Source of the DNA: Lanius collurio | Lineage: Eukaryota; Chordata; Aves; Passeriformes; Laniidae | Reading direction: 5' to 3' | Assembly: GCA_020086605.1 (NCBI GenBank) | Contig: JACBWW010000017.1 | Coordinates: forward strand, 1,470,583 to 1,534,582 | DNA: 64,000 nucleotides | Part shown: piece by piece, positions 40,801 to 53,600 of the stretch | How the letters are laid out: each line of letters begins with the position of its first letter | Numbering within the stretch: position 1 is the stretch's first letter | Program-made: the position numbers and the translations under genes | The notes under the pieces: generated by a model | Told to the model about the DNA's origin: nothing | Database searches by the model: none | What the model saw: the letters and a program-made list of their open reading frames with translations, nothing else

Positions 40801-43800
40801 ACTAAGATGTAATCAACTTCATTTGTAGTCAAAAGAATCTGGTTTAGGAAGGCATGTGTGCTATAGGAACTGGTAAATCCTACAGTAGATCACCAAGGGA
40901 GATGAAAAATATACCCATAAATTAAGATTTATGTCTGGGATNCCCAAACAAAACTGACCAAGGAATGTGAAATTAAATCCCTTTGACTGTCTCTTGTCCC
41001 TGAAAATCATGCAGGGATACACAAGAAAGGATGGGAATGGAATTGGGGTCAAGTTCATACAACAGGTATTTCTATCCCCTCCTAGAAAAGGCACTGCCCC
41101 CCAAAACCTCATATCCTTTACAGCAGCACAGATGTGCCAACAAAGCTGGCATGGTGCACCACCCAAGGATGTCTGGATGGGTAATGGAGTACCAGGGGGT
41201 TCTTCTGTGCAGGCTGAGTGGAAGAAGTTCCAGGAGAGCTGCGCCACTGATAATCCATTCAATTGTGGCACTTATTTATAGTTATTCCAATGCTCCTCAC
41301 CCTTCATTAGCATTTTAATAAATGGGAATAATGCAAACACAGAAAACTCAGAGGTGATGGGCGGGGCTTTTCTGTCTGTGCTCTCTTTATGGAAGCTGCC
41401 CTTACTGCTGAAGATATCCATGTGGTATCCATAATTTATGTACCACACTGAGCTGGCAGCAGCCAGTGTTTTGCATGAGATACCTCTCACTTATGTTTCC
41501 AACTGAGGCTGAAGTGTTGCAGCAGGAGCTTTCCTGTGGCAGAGCAGCAGCCCATACCAGCCTCCACTCAGTGCTGCTGGGCATAATTTAGGAGAGAATG
41601 AACAGGATATATTGTTAACAGCCAACAAAAGTCATGTTCAAGCTTTGCTCAATGGCCCAGATGCAAGAGGCTGCCACCACTGCTGGCTCAGAGATAAAGT
41701 TTCAGGCATGAGGCACAGTTAAATCAGCAGATCTGAGGAGGGACCTCTCTCTCACCCCAGAGACAGAGGTTTGTGGGCTTGGGTAGATGCCTGAAAATTA
41801 AATATCTGTAACCTCAGGGCAAAAGACAAAAGGTATTTAGGGCCTTAACACAGTAATGTTTGGAAAATTCTGGATTTGCTGATGATTCATAATGAAATAT
41901 AGAGATTTTATCTTTCCAGTTGTGTATGGAAAAACACTGGACATCCGTTATGGAATTCAGCAGCAGGCTGAAAGCATAAGCATAAGTTCATTGAGATGAA
42001 AAAAGCAGAAATTTTTCATGTGCCATTTGCAGATCGGAATGGCAATTCTGATTAACTTCACAAAAGTTGCATCATCCAAATTCTCAGGAACACTTTTTAT
42101 CTTTTTGGACTTATCTTTAATTTATTCACTGATGTCAAAGTAATAGGAGCTGAAATAAGCAAGATCCAAAACTGTAAGAGGATGGATTTTTGTCACTGTA
42201 GCTGTGTGGAAGGAGAGGGCAGATCACATCTTAGAGGGTTTTTGGCATCACTTAGACAGGCTGTTTGTGAGGATAGTTGGAGGATGCAGTGGAAAGAAAA
42301 CTGACAGGTTTGGGACTAGCCTGACAGGGGGGATGGTGGTACAAAATGTGCTGGTGCAAGAAGGTGGGCAAGGGAGTGAAAGGTGAATGAAGCCAAAACA
42401 AGGAGGCAAAACTATTGAGTGTGAACAGAGAAAACTGCTGTCCAGATGAGAGAATAACAGATACCAGCACATACTGATATGCTGAGGAAACAAAGAGCTG
42501 AACCCTGCCAAGGCCAGCACCAGCCTCTCTCAGAACTTGTGCCTTTCAAGGCCACCAACAGCCATAGGTCCTGATCAGTCAGTGCCTCCCACCTTGTCTT
42601 GGCCCTTGCATTTATGCAGAACTAGAGGAAGGGAGACTGGTAGAATTTTATGCTTATTTTCTACTTATTTTTAGGTATTTTGTACTTATTTTTCAAGGAT
42701 GTGTACACTGTTACAGCAGAATATTCATATTGCTCAAACACCTGTGCTTAATTATTTTCCCAGGCTTACAACTGGGTGGTTGGAAAAAAAGATTCAATCA
42801 GCAGGGATGACTGTGCTGTTCTGGATGAGTCTTTTAAGGCAGTTGTTTCCATGGTGTTTAAGCATTAAATACAGTAAGTGACATTCCTGAAGCTCCTTGC
42901 AAGGCAGCTGGAGTTGAAAATATGAGGACTTTTATTCAGATGATGGTCAGAAGTTTATAAGGCAGATGGAAGACAGACTAGCAATTCCATTATGTCCTTA
43001 TGCATGATCCAGCACTGCAGTGTTTTATGTGTCTGACTATGTGTCTGTCAACACACATTTCACTGAACTCTAGAACTCTCTGTGGGCAGCATTTTGTACT
43101 TGCATATATCTACCAATCCTTGAAGCAACCTGGAAAAAATATTTCACTTTTCTTTCCCTCCTGCTGTTGTTGATCTCATTCTATGTTAGAGGCATTTTTT
43201 AAGAAAATGTTAAGCAATTTGCTACTATTGCAAATTGATAGATGTGCTCTAATGCAAACAACCTGTGAGACAATCCCTGTGCTTTTGACAACATTTTGAA
43301 GGCGTCACAGTGATTGTTAAGCAGTCCATTAGGGATGTTCTAGTTTTTAAAATGTATTGGTTTAAATTATGTATGGTAATGTACCTATCAACATTACAAA
43401 TGTAGTTTGCAGCAAACTGCTTATAATATATGAATGATAAGCCATAAATAATAACTGCTGCTGTAAATTAAATTACTTGATTAAGCTGCAAAGATGCACT
43501 CTAATTTGGAACAGAAAATTACTTTCAAGTAATTTCAGCAGCTGATGATTCTTTTAGAGTAGCAGAGTTTTATGAGCCATAGTCTTCTTCAGGTCAGGCA
43601 TCAAACTTCCTGATGGATNTATAAATGCAAGTGCCAGGAGATGGTGTGAACATGCATCACAGGATGATAAAGAATTCAAAGTGTTTCAAGTAAATGGGAC
43701 GTATTTGTTTGATCTCTCAACCTGATATTACAAATCATTCAACAGCAAGATTTGGTTTTTTAATTAAGTTCTGATTTCTCCTCTGCTGGGTCTGCTTGGG

Positions 43801-46800
43801 CAGAGGTATTTATATTCTAGATATAGAGAAAGATACATAAATATATGTTTATATTATTCAATTAGTATTTATATTTAGAACTTCCATTGATTGCTAATTC
43901 CCAAATTCCTTTCTCATGTCAATATTTTACAACTGTATTTGAAAGTGTGTTTTAAAGACAACTGTCCATGGTCTTTGGTTCTTTCTTAGGATTTGAATGA
44001 TATCACCGCTCTCTATGAGCATTTGATTCCAAGGATCAATAAGGAAAAATACCAATCCATAAACAGTGGGGTTTTCCCTACAATTTCCTACAAACTGATT
44101 AAGGGTCAATTTAACCCAAGAGCTGCCAGCTACTAATGTGTTACACCCTGACTCATTCTGAGAGTCCAGGTTTCCCCTGAAAGGATTCAAAAGGGTAACA
44201 TTATGCAGTAATTTATAGCACACAAGCCCAAAGCTTCCCCTGGATCACAAGGCAGGTGTTCTTTGCCAGGTTCTGTGTCCAAGGATTGTAACCCCTCCAC
44301 TCACTTCAGCACTCACTTGCCCTGCCCCAGAGCAGAGTTTCTTCCTTTCCTTTGGAAATCCACACTCTCTCAATGAAAGGCACCTTTCTTATTTCTCTGG
44401 GGAGATCAGACTGGTTGATCTACCCCATCCTTAGCCTAATTCTATGCCAAAGTAGGTATTCTGATTTTAAAAGGTGATCACTTTAGGAATGCCAGCATAT
44501 TCCATTATGACCTTTACTGGAGTCTAACAGGCTGCAGCTGCACTGTGCAAAGGCTGAGGCTCCCAGGCTCTGCTCAGGGCTAATTTCAACACATACCTAC
44601 CTTCCTCATCTAAACTACTGTCTTTGGAGCAGGGTTTGATGCAATTTACTGGTATTCCCAGGCATGACTGTTACAGAAAACATCTTCCTAGCTGAAAGTG
44701 AGACATTTGAGCCTAAATCATACTCTAAATGCAACTCGCCTCATCACAGAGGTTAGCATTTGGAAAATTTTCTCTATAAGGAGTGATAAATAGACAAGAT
44801 ACTAAGGGAAATACTGATTTTTCTACCTATTTCCTGGTTAAAGATTTCCTTTCCAGACAATAGAAAATGTAGGATGTAGTCAATTAACTGATCAGCAGGC
44901 TTGAAACAGAAGTGTTTATTTACATAGTCTAATTATTTGGTGGAATATATTGCCACAAAATATTTTCGGGACAAAATAAAAATAGTTTTTAAAAGCTATT
45001 GGATGAATCACTGGGAAAAAAATCCTCCTTTTCTTTTAAGCACTGTGATCTGCTACCATCTGAGTCAGAAAATTCCTCTGCCACCAAGGAATTGCCTTCC
45101 AGATTGCCAGAAGCTTGGAAGACAAACCATACTTGGAAGAAAAGTGTCATTGCATGTTCCTCTTGCTTCCCCTCTTACTCTGCCTTTTTTCTTCAGCATT
45201 TGCTGTTGGCCCATGTGGATGTGGTAAGATCAACCTGTTGGCTGAACATGGCTATTTTCATGTATGGAGAGATTTTTCAGAAAGACCTTAAAATTCAGAG
45301 ATCAGAAATCATGCTAAAGAAACGAAGTTTTTTTGGTTTTAAAGACATGGATGCAATGTTATGAAGAAATGCAGTATATTGTGAAATCCTTACCTTTGTA
45401 AAATACAGAAAGAATGCAAATCAGAGCTTAAACAAATGCAAACTACACTGAATGATTTTGAGGATTGTGGATAGGTAGTTTTCAAGTGGACCCCATGCAA
45501 CACCCACATAATTAGTAAAGCATTTCCTTTGTGAATTGACCTTACAGGACTGCCAAAATGCTAAGTATTGAGCAAGTAAACCAAAAGCCTCAGGGAATTT
45601 AGGGAATCTGCAGTAATGTAGTGTCTAACCTATGTCCTGCGTTCCACAGCACCAATGAAGGAATTTCCTTTTACTTAATGTGAATTTCATCATTTTGGGG
45701 GAATTAATCTTTAAATGAGGCCCTTTGACACCATCTCCTAACGTGAAAAATAGCTGGATATCTAAAGTAACCTACGTAATCATTAATTTTCTAAGTGAAG
45801 GTTCAAAGGGCAGTTTCACATCCATTTTTATCTTTATCCTATTTTTCTGGTATTAATCAGTCTGCCCTTTGGCTCAACTGCATGGGCATTAAGAGTATCC
45901 TATTACCATTGCAAATATATGGAGCAATCAAAAGAAAAATCTTTTCCACCTACCTCATATATGCTCTGAGACAAAGACTTTTCTTGGTCACTTATTTCAA
46001 CAGTGCAATAGAACTTGACTCCCAAATGATTGACAAAAATCATTCTAGATAAGGAAAGTTTATTAAATTTTTCTCTTAATTCTTTGCACTTAAGATATGG
46101 CATTAGAAATCTGGAGTTCTGAGTGCAGTCATGGTAATTCACAATTTTATGTAACTCACTGTAAGGGTTCACTGTTTGCTATTTAAAAATTATAGCAAAG
46201 TCTGATTGTGGACTTTCGGATTGTTCTCTAAGCCTCTCTATCACCCTAAACAATACTTTTTACCAAGTCTCTTATCTTCTGTCTCCCAAGAAGTACCAAG
46301 TGGATTAAAAATGTGCCTTTTAAAATACATGCCTAACAAATTGCTCTGTTATGCCTCTTTGTTTTTCTATAATGGAGACAGCAAACACTGGAGTTGGAGT
46401 TAGAGGCAAGTTATGAAATCCCTGATGTGCAACAGCTGTGGTGGAGATGAGTTGAGTGGCTTTGCCTGGTCACAAGATAAGACAATGTAAAAGAGGGACA
46501 ACAGTGAAATTATCAGCTGGTGAAGCAGAGCTTTTGGCTAAGAAAGACCTCTTAAGAATACTGTAGCTCTCCAAGGCCTGACTAAAAAGACTAATAATAT
46601 AGTCTACCTGTTTTTCATTTATTGTATTGAACCTATTCAGCAGCAACAGATTGTCTGACGTTTGCATGAGATTAATTTCCAGTGGAGCTGTTATATTTCA
46701 GACTCCTAAAAGCAAAATTTACTTGACATCTGGGAGAAAAGGGCAGCAAATATATCACAAAATTTAATGAATCCAATGAAAGTAAGGGTTCAACTAAAGG

Positions 46801-49800
46801 TGAAAAATAATCATGTTTTAAGTGTCAATGGGTAGTATAGGCTATTACTGTATTGCTTTACTCCTGCTTTTAATAGGGTATCATTGCAATTTTCAATTGG
46901 GTTGAACCAGAAAAAAACTGGGAAACAGAGCCCTTAGGCTGTTTTAATTTATAATAGGATATAAATTATTTGGAGCTGAAATTCCATCAGTTTAATGGCA
47001 CAGTGTCAAAAAGTTTAAGCTACAGCCACAAAAAATACAGATTTTTCTAACTATGTGCAAATGTTAGTGCTTTTATTTGAGTCTGTATTTGACACTATGT
47101 CAGTAACCAGTATAAAGAAAAAAGGATACATTTCCTTGTGCTCAAATTCATCAATGCTATCAAACAATCTGACTTGTCTGCCTCCCTCCTCACAGCTGAG
47201 GAGGCTCAGAAACACAGCCCAACAAGTAACTGTCTGTAAATACAAGATAATAGAAGCTAACAATGAAAATATGGCTCATCAGACATTTCCCTGTCACGGG
47301 ATCTTCACAGCTTTTCCTGGTTTGCATTTCATGCCTGATGGCCACACTCTGGTTACATCCTAAATGAATTCTACATTGGCCTATTCCAACAGTCTCTGCA
47401 ATTTAATGACACTTCAGTATTTGCTTTAGTCCTGCCAGTTTCTACACCTAGAACAGACCTAGATGGACTTTGCAACTCCTCAGGAAAAAGCTTCTATTTT
47501 TATGATTAAATGTGATCTGGTAAAAATATTCCAGCTTTCAGAATATCCCTTCTTATGGAGGCTACAAAGTGCCTGTACCCTTCAATATGACTTAATTAAA
47601 TGACAGCTATGATTAATTAAGGCAAAATTGTATTGGGTGGGATGGTCACCTTCAGTACAACTAAAAAAAAATGTTCTGGGACAAAAAAAAAGAGTCATTC
47701 TATTCCAGTTCTCCCAAGATCAACTGCAAATGTAGGCTGACAGCTTAATAAAAGCATTTCTAAACAGTTGTACGAAATCAGCCATCTGATTCAAGAATTC
47801 TGCTCCTCAGTTAGCTTACTGTTCAGCTACTGAAAACTTGATTTTCCCTTTCATGAGATGACAAAATTGAATGAAAACAGTATTAATATTTATGTTCTAA
47901 ATAGAAAAAGCTTTCAAAGCACATTCATAAAGTAGAAAATAAAAGCAGAAGTTTATCCAAAACTTTCTGGCCTCTTGCAAATTTCAAATTTATCAGCCTT
48001 GCTGCCAGGATTTGTTGATTTAAGAGCAAGGGATCATATTTTATAATGGTTATTAATATAGTTTAACTTTTATATCATTTGAATGGTCTTCATTATGTGG
48101 ATAGTTAATTTCAACAGTTTTTTACTATCATGAATATGTATTCCAAAATTGCCCACAGGTGGGAAAAAATATGTTTATTGGGTTGAAATAACTGGGTTTC
48201 ATGATGGCAATGTCTATATCCTACATAAATATCATGCAACAGAATGTGTGTGCATATGAACACATAACAGAGGTACCAGTAAAAATTGTGTGGATTTGAA
48301 AGTACAGAGAACTTTTTTTTCACAAGAGTCTCATTTCTAATTAATCATGTTGCCTTCTTATGAATAAAATACAATATCTTACAGGACTTTACAATCATTA
48401 GAAGTAGCTGACAGAAAATTAAATATTTTGTTTGAAACCATTTCTTAAATCCTTATGCATGGAATTGCTTTCCTTGTATTGTGGCCTGCCAATACTTACC
48501 ACTATTCTGATATATGCTCCAAAAATGGTTATATAAAATGTCCAACTGCTAAGACTGCACAGCCTGCACTCCAATGACCTGCATTTACCCATTGAGACAA
48601 CATGCACAAAAAGGAGCAGCTTCCACACCCTTTTTCCTTACATTCTTGTAACAACAACTGTCAGCCCAGGATGCTTTTATTGTAACTTACATTCTTACAT
48701 TAATTTCCAGTTCAAGAGAGAAAAGTCCTTTAGGCAAGAAGCATAGGCCCAGTGCAGGAACTGACTCTCCAGGCAGTACAAGCATAAAATAATAAAATAT
48801 TTGGACATTTGAATTCAAGCATAACTAACAACAACAGCTCAAAAGCAGTGACAGATCCTTCTATGCAATGCCTGACACTGTTTTTTCCTTTTTGCAAACT
48901 GAAAAGGCCCACCACAACTGCATACAGCACAAGGCAGGAAACCCCCAAACCTTTCCTAAAAGTTGCCATGTACAGAACTGGGTACAGCAGAAAAAATTAA
49001 GAATGGGAAGTCCTGAAAGAGATGAAACTATAATAGATTTCTTTCAGAATACTACTATAATGGATCTTAAATTGTGGGGAAGGAGTGGTGGAGTGTGTGG
49101 AGTGGGTGTCTCTCACTTTGGCATGGAAAGAGTGAGACACTTGGGGTTCTTTGTTCACTATGGGTGTCAATAGAGATGCTCTGCCACCTTACTGGAAAAA
49201 ATGCCTTGCCCTTCCTTCTTTATCTGCATTACTGCAGCTATTCCAATTTAACCTGTAGGGTACACTAATGTCAGCAATGAAGGTAAGAAGGGTCACTTGT
49301 GTTTATGGACATCAAGAAAAAGTCCACTGCCAACCAAGGAACTAGGATTGCAAAAATGGTCTCTTAAATATTATTTTCTCCAACAGTTCTTAGGGCTCTC
49401 TGTATTTGTCCAGTGGACAACACCACTCACTACCAAAGGGTGGATGTTGTTTTTTACTGCTGTGACTTGGCACCACCATGTGGCCACTTTGAGTTTTCTC
49501 AATTTAAGTAACAATTTAAATCGAAAAACGTTTGCAATTAATTAATTTGAATTTACAAAACATTTTGATCTATTTTAGAAGGAGACACTACATATATATA
49601 TATCTGTTCACTAAATACTGAATACACTGTCTTCCAATATGTCTCTTTGTTTCACCAAATCAGAGCTTGTTTAATCAATGAGCTTTTACTCATGTTCTTT
49701 AAGCCAGGTTTTGTTAGGTTACAAAAGACATTTTCAGTGCATCATCTTGGTCCAAACCTTACCAAGAGTGTAGAAAAATTATTATAGACATATTATAGAC

Positions 49801-50443
49801 AGCTGTCCTCTTCCTCACTACACAAGCTTTGGAAATTATTTGCAGAATTAAAACAGGTAAGTATGTTCTGTTTTACATCAGAAATCCCAAAGGATTTAGA
49901 ATTTCAGTAAATCTCCCAGGCATACTGTTCACACAGTTTGATCCAAACAGGGAGTGTACATCTGAAACATGAGTTAGTCAGGTATTCCTTCTGCATAGTT
50001 TCAGGGTCAAAATCAGAAGATAGATATGTGTGATGTTAATTTGTATTTTGATATGTTTGCATAAGGTCTTTAGGTAGACACATGAAAGTTTTACCAAGAA
50101 TTTATGTTTAAGAGCCCCTGAGGTGGAAACCTCCCCAGATTCAGGTTGTACAGAAACACAACTTTATGTTTGCCAAGGAATTGCTGTGACTTCTTTCTGA
50201 GTGGATTAATGAGAATCAGCAGTGCAATTTACAGGAATGTATTTTCGCTATTTTCCAAAAATATATGCACATCTAGAGTACTTTCAATAATGAAACACAG
50301 CCATCACATTTTTGAGTACAATAATGGTAAATTCAATTCTGTTATTTTTATGATAAAATGCATAGTTTCAATTGAAACATTGTATTGATCATCTTTAAAA
50401 GATATACAAGTTATATACAAATACAAAATTACATTACAAACCT

Positions 50444-50449
50444 TTTAAT
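50444..50449 (-). promoter_or_regulatory. DYNC2I1: candidate DYNC2I1 poly(A) signal (ATTAAA)
   Basis: On the minus strand ATTAAA lies about 52 bases past the DYNC2I1 stop codon and is followed by a T-rich region. It is the nearest common poly(A) hexamer that I found; a short 3' UTR ending near 50420 is inferred, not shown. Confidence 0.4.
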
Positions 50450-50500
50450 TGAAGTAAAAAATAAACTACACATTTTGCAATAAATTGTACAACCCTGTTT

Positions 50501-50672
50501 CTAAAAAGACTGCAATAAAATAGAATGGAGTCTGTCAGATTCCTCAGGCTGAGGTAATGCCCACTTCTTCTTTACATACTGAATGTCTATCTGTCCAGAT
50601 TCCTTGGCCAGCACAATGCCTAACAATCCATTTGCTTTTTCTGGCTCTCCCAGCAGAGTCATAGTTACAACC
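50501..50672 (-). CDS. DYNC2I1: DYNC2I1 terminal coding exon
   Basis: A 172-nt exon after CTGATTTCAG. It encodes [37 protein letters not shown] and [19 protein letters not shown], with TAG at 50503-50501. It closes the last propeller blade. Confidence 0.92.
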
Positions 50673-53600
50673 CTGAAATCAGAAGAATAGGGGAGTGTTC
50701 TTTAACTGAGGCAAAATAAATAGAAACTGGTGCTTTTGAACATGTTTATATCAGGTTACTTACAGTCAACTAAATTATTCTTCTTTTCTGCTCAAGTGCC
50801 AGCATGTTCTTTAGCTTTTCACAGGTTGCAACCATTTAAGGTAAATATAACATGCAATTCTTCCCCCATGCATTTCATCATCAGTTTCTAATCATGGTTG
50901 AAAATTATTCCAAGCTTGTAAAAATGAACAATGTTTGATGGCATTTTCCAGTACAGTGTAACAAATTTAATTATTGTAATGCTTTCTCCAAAAGCTAGTG
51001 CTGTGTTTCAATAGTTTACAAGGATACAAGGAAAAATGAGAGGGAGATTCAGCAAGGCTAACTTTAGCCTTGGGAAGACAGTCAAAATTTAACTCACTGT
51101 AGTTTGTTTCCACACCTTTAGTAGCTCACAAAATAGAGTTAGAAAAGCAAATTCCAATGATGATTTAAAGTCAAGCAAAAAACCCCATAGAACAATATTA
51201 GTATTTTGTTAAAAAGAGAGCACTTACTTCTCTGATGGAATAGTCTGCTTTGCCACAGGCAACAAATCATTTTCCAGAAGGTCCCAAATGTAAATATTGG
51301 ATGATGCATCCAGGGCAAAGAACACAGCAGGTCTTGTCAAAGCCCACTGCAGGGCAATAATTGGCTGGCCCTTTGTGCTGTCATTCCACTGCATGAGGGG
51401 ATACTCTGATGTCATCTGGTGTAATCTAATACTTCCATCTGAACAGCCAACCTATGCCATAGTCAAAAAGAAAATACCTTCTGGAACAAAACAAACTCAG
51501 CAAGAGATAAAAAGTGGTGTTTAGGTACATGGCTTACTGGTGGACTTGGCAGTGATGGTTTAAGGGCTGGACTTGATGATCTTGGGAGTCTTTTCCTAGC
51601 CTAAATGATTCTATGATTCTATTATTTTTTTGTCATCCTTCATTGGCAGCTTGGAATCAATGAGATAAATCAACTATCACATCTAGTTTAAATACATCAA
51701 GCAAGTACTTAAAAAATGAGACTGCTATTAAAATGTATTCATACCAAAAACAGTGGCTTTCCAAAAGGGAAGAAATCAATTGCAGTGATGCTGATTGATC
51801 TCAGTCTGCTCTCCTGAGGCCTGAATAGCTTTGGAACAACTTTTAAATCATGTCTTGTACCGTGGCCTACCAGACCCTATGAACAACATAAAAAAATTAA
51901 TTAAACAAAAGTTGCATTATTAGTATTACAGGAAAAACTAAATAATTCAAAGAGCTGCTACTTCAAAAGATCCTTACTACCTAACAGATTTTAATAGCTA
52001 ACAGATATTAATAATAGGCTCAAATTATAAATTTTCTATACAGTCTACAGGTAAAATTCCAACTAAACAAAACAAAAATTCAACAACAAGATGAATTCCA
52101 GCATGCTACTCACAATGTTTGTTCCAACGATGAAGTGATTGGGATTAGAAGACAGAAATTTAATTGTCAGTGTCTGCAGCATTCTCTGGCTAATATCCTT
52201 TGGGAAAAGGCTGAGGAAAATGGCAAAGGCAAAAGATGATACTAAAACAGGAAATTGTCTCCTAAAGCTATGCAAGTACACACAGAAACTCTTGATCTAA
52301 AATGTCTATGACTAGATCTATGAAGAAATGTGTATTAAAAAAACCTCATAAACAGAAAATAATGTTAAATGTATCTTATGTAACAGCAAATTAGTAAAGT
52401 ATAGGAAAATTAGCTTTGTGAGATACATATGTACAATTGAAATGTCCCAGTTTTCTTACCTGTTATTCAATTCCATAGTAGAGCTATGTACTAACTTCAC
52501 TTTCCCTCCAGGAACTAAACCTAAAATTAAAGAAAATTATTATTTGAACTGATTTAAGCACTTTGCATTAAAAAAAAGTGCAATAAATAAATCATAAGGT
52601 AAAAGGATATTTCATAATTAAATTGTTTCCTGCAGATAAGAATCTTACATAATTTAGAACTATTTGCTTTAGAATTCAAATCTGAAGAGTCACAATCTTT
52701 GACAGAAATAGAACATAGTTTCTTTTTTTTTAAATGTTTCTTTTTTAGCACTTTGTAAGACCCAATTCTAGCAATGGTTAAAATGCACGTTTATGTTACT
52801 TGGATCTTTGACAAAGAATTATAGTAATGAGATACAGCAATAATGCATCCATAAAGTTGGTCTATGTTACTTGCTAGTGGAGAACAACATAAAAAATTTA
52901 AATCTTTTGAAGACAAGAATTTTTTGAAGAGGAAAACAATTTTACTGCTGGTTGCAGTAGAACTGTACAACACATGACCATAGCTTTAAAATGCACCTCT
53001 CCACAGACATAATACCCAGCTTTAGCAGCCTAATACAGCCTGACATTGCATATAAGCTTATAGAAACTGATCAAAAATTCTAGTTTGCTAGCATTACTTT
53101 ATTGTTTATTTATGTATTTTCAAATGTACAAGCATTTTAGTCAGCCTTTTGCAGTTAGGTAAGCATGTAAGTGTAAATTTGTTTGAAGAACAAAGAATGA
53201 AATTTTCTTCATTTGAGTAACTCAAGAAGTTCTTCCATTTGTTCACAGAAAATCTTTCTCACACTAAATTAAGTATCTCACCTACAAAAGACCTTTCAGG
53301 TCTCAGAATGGAGACATGGGCAAAAACAAAAGCATTATAACAGGTCTGCTTAAAACTAGAGTACAAAGAGGAGGACCAAAGACATAGAATTTCATATTCT
53401 TTGAAAAAAAAGCTGTTGACAACACAGAAAACTGCTTTGACCTTATAAGAAATGTGGCTGTCCAGTGGCAATTACAATACAGAATCAGCAGATGAGATTT
53501 AGATAGTAGTGAAAATGATTCTCATTATACCTAAACAACAACCTCAAACATCAGCTATGAACTATTCAAATTTAGTATTTTTTTCAATAATTCTGCCTTC

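Larger units (their letters stand above)
35181..50420. other. long intergenic stretch, no supported gene
   Basis: About 15 kb between the last intergenic CR1 and the DYNC2I1 3' end, mostly AT-rich unique-looking DNA. It holds a TTGG-repeat patch (36691-36715), a T16 run (37804-37819) and single N bases at 40942 and 43619. No frame gives a recognisable protein, and no tRNA or snoRNA was seen. The region near 43180-43560 is a candidate non-coding conserved element on style alone. Confidence 0.55.
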
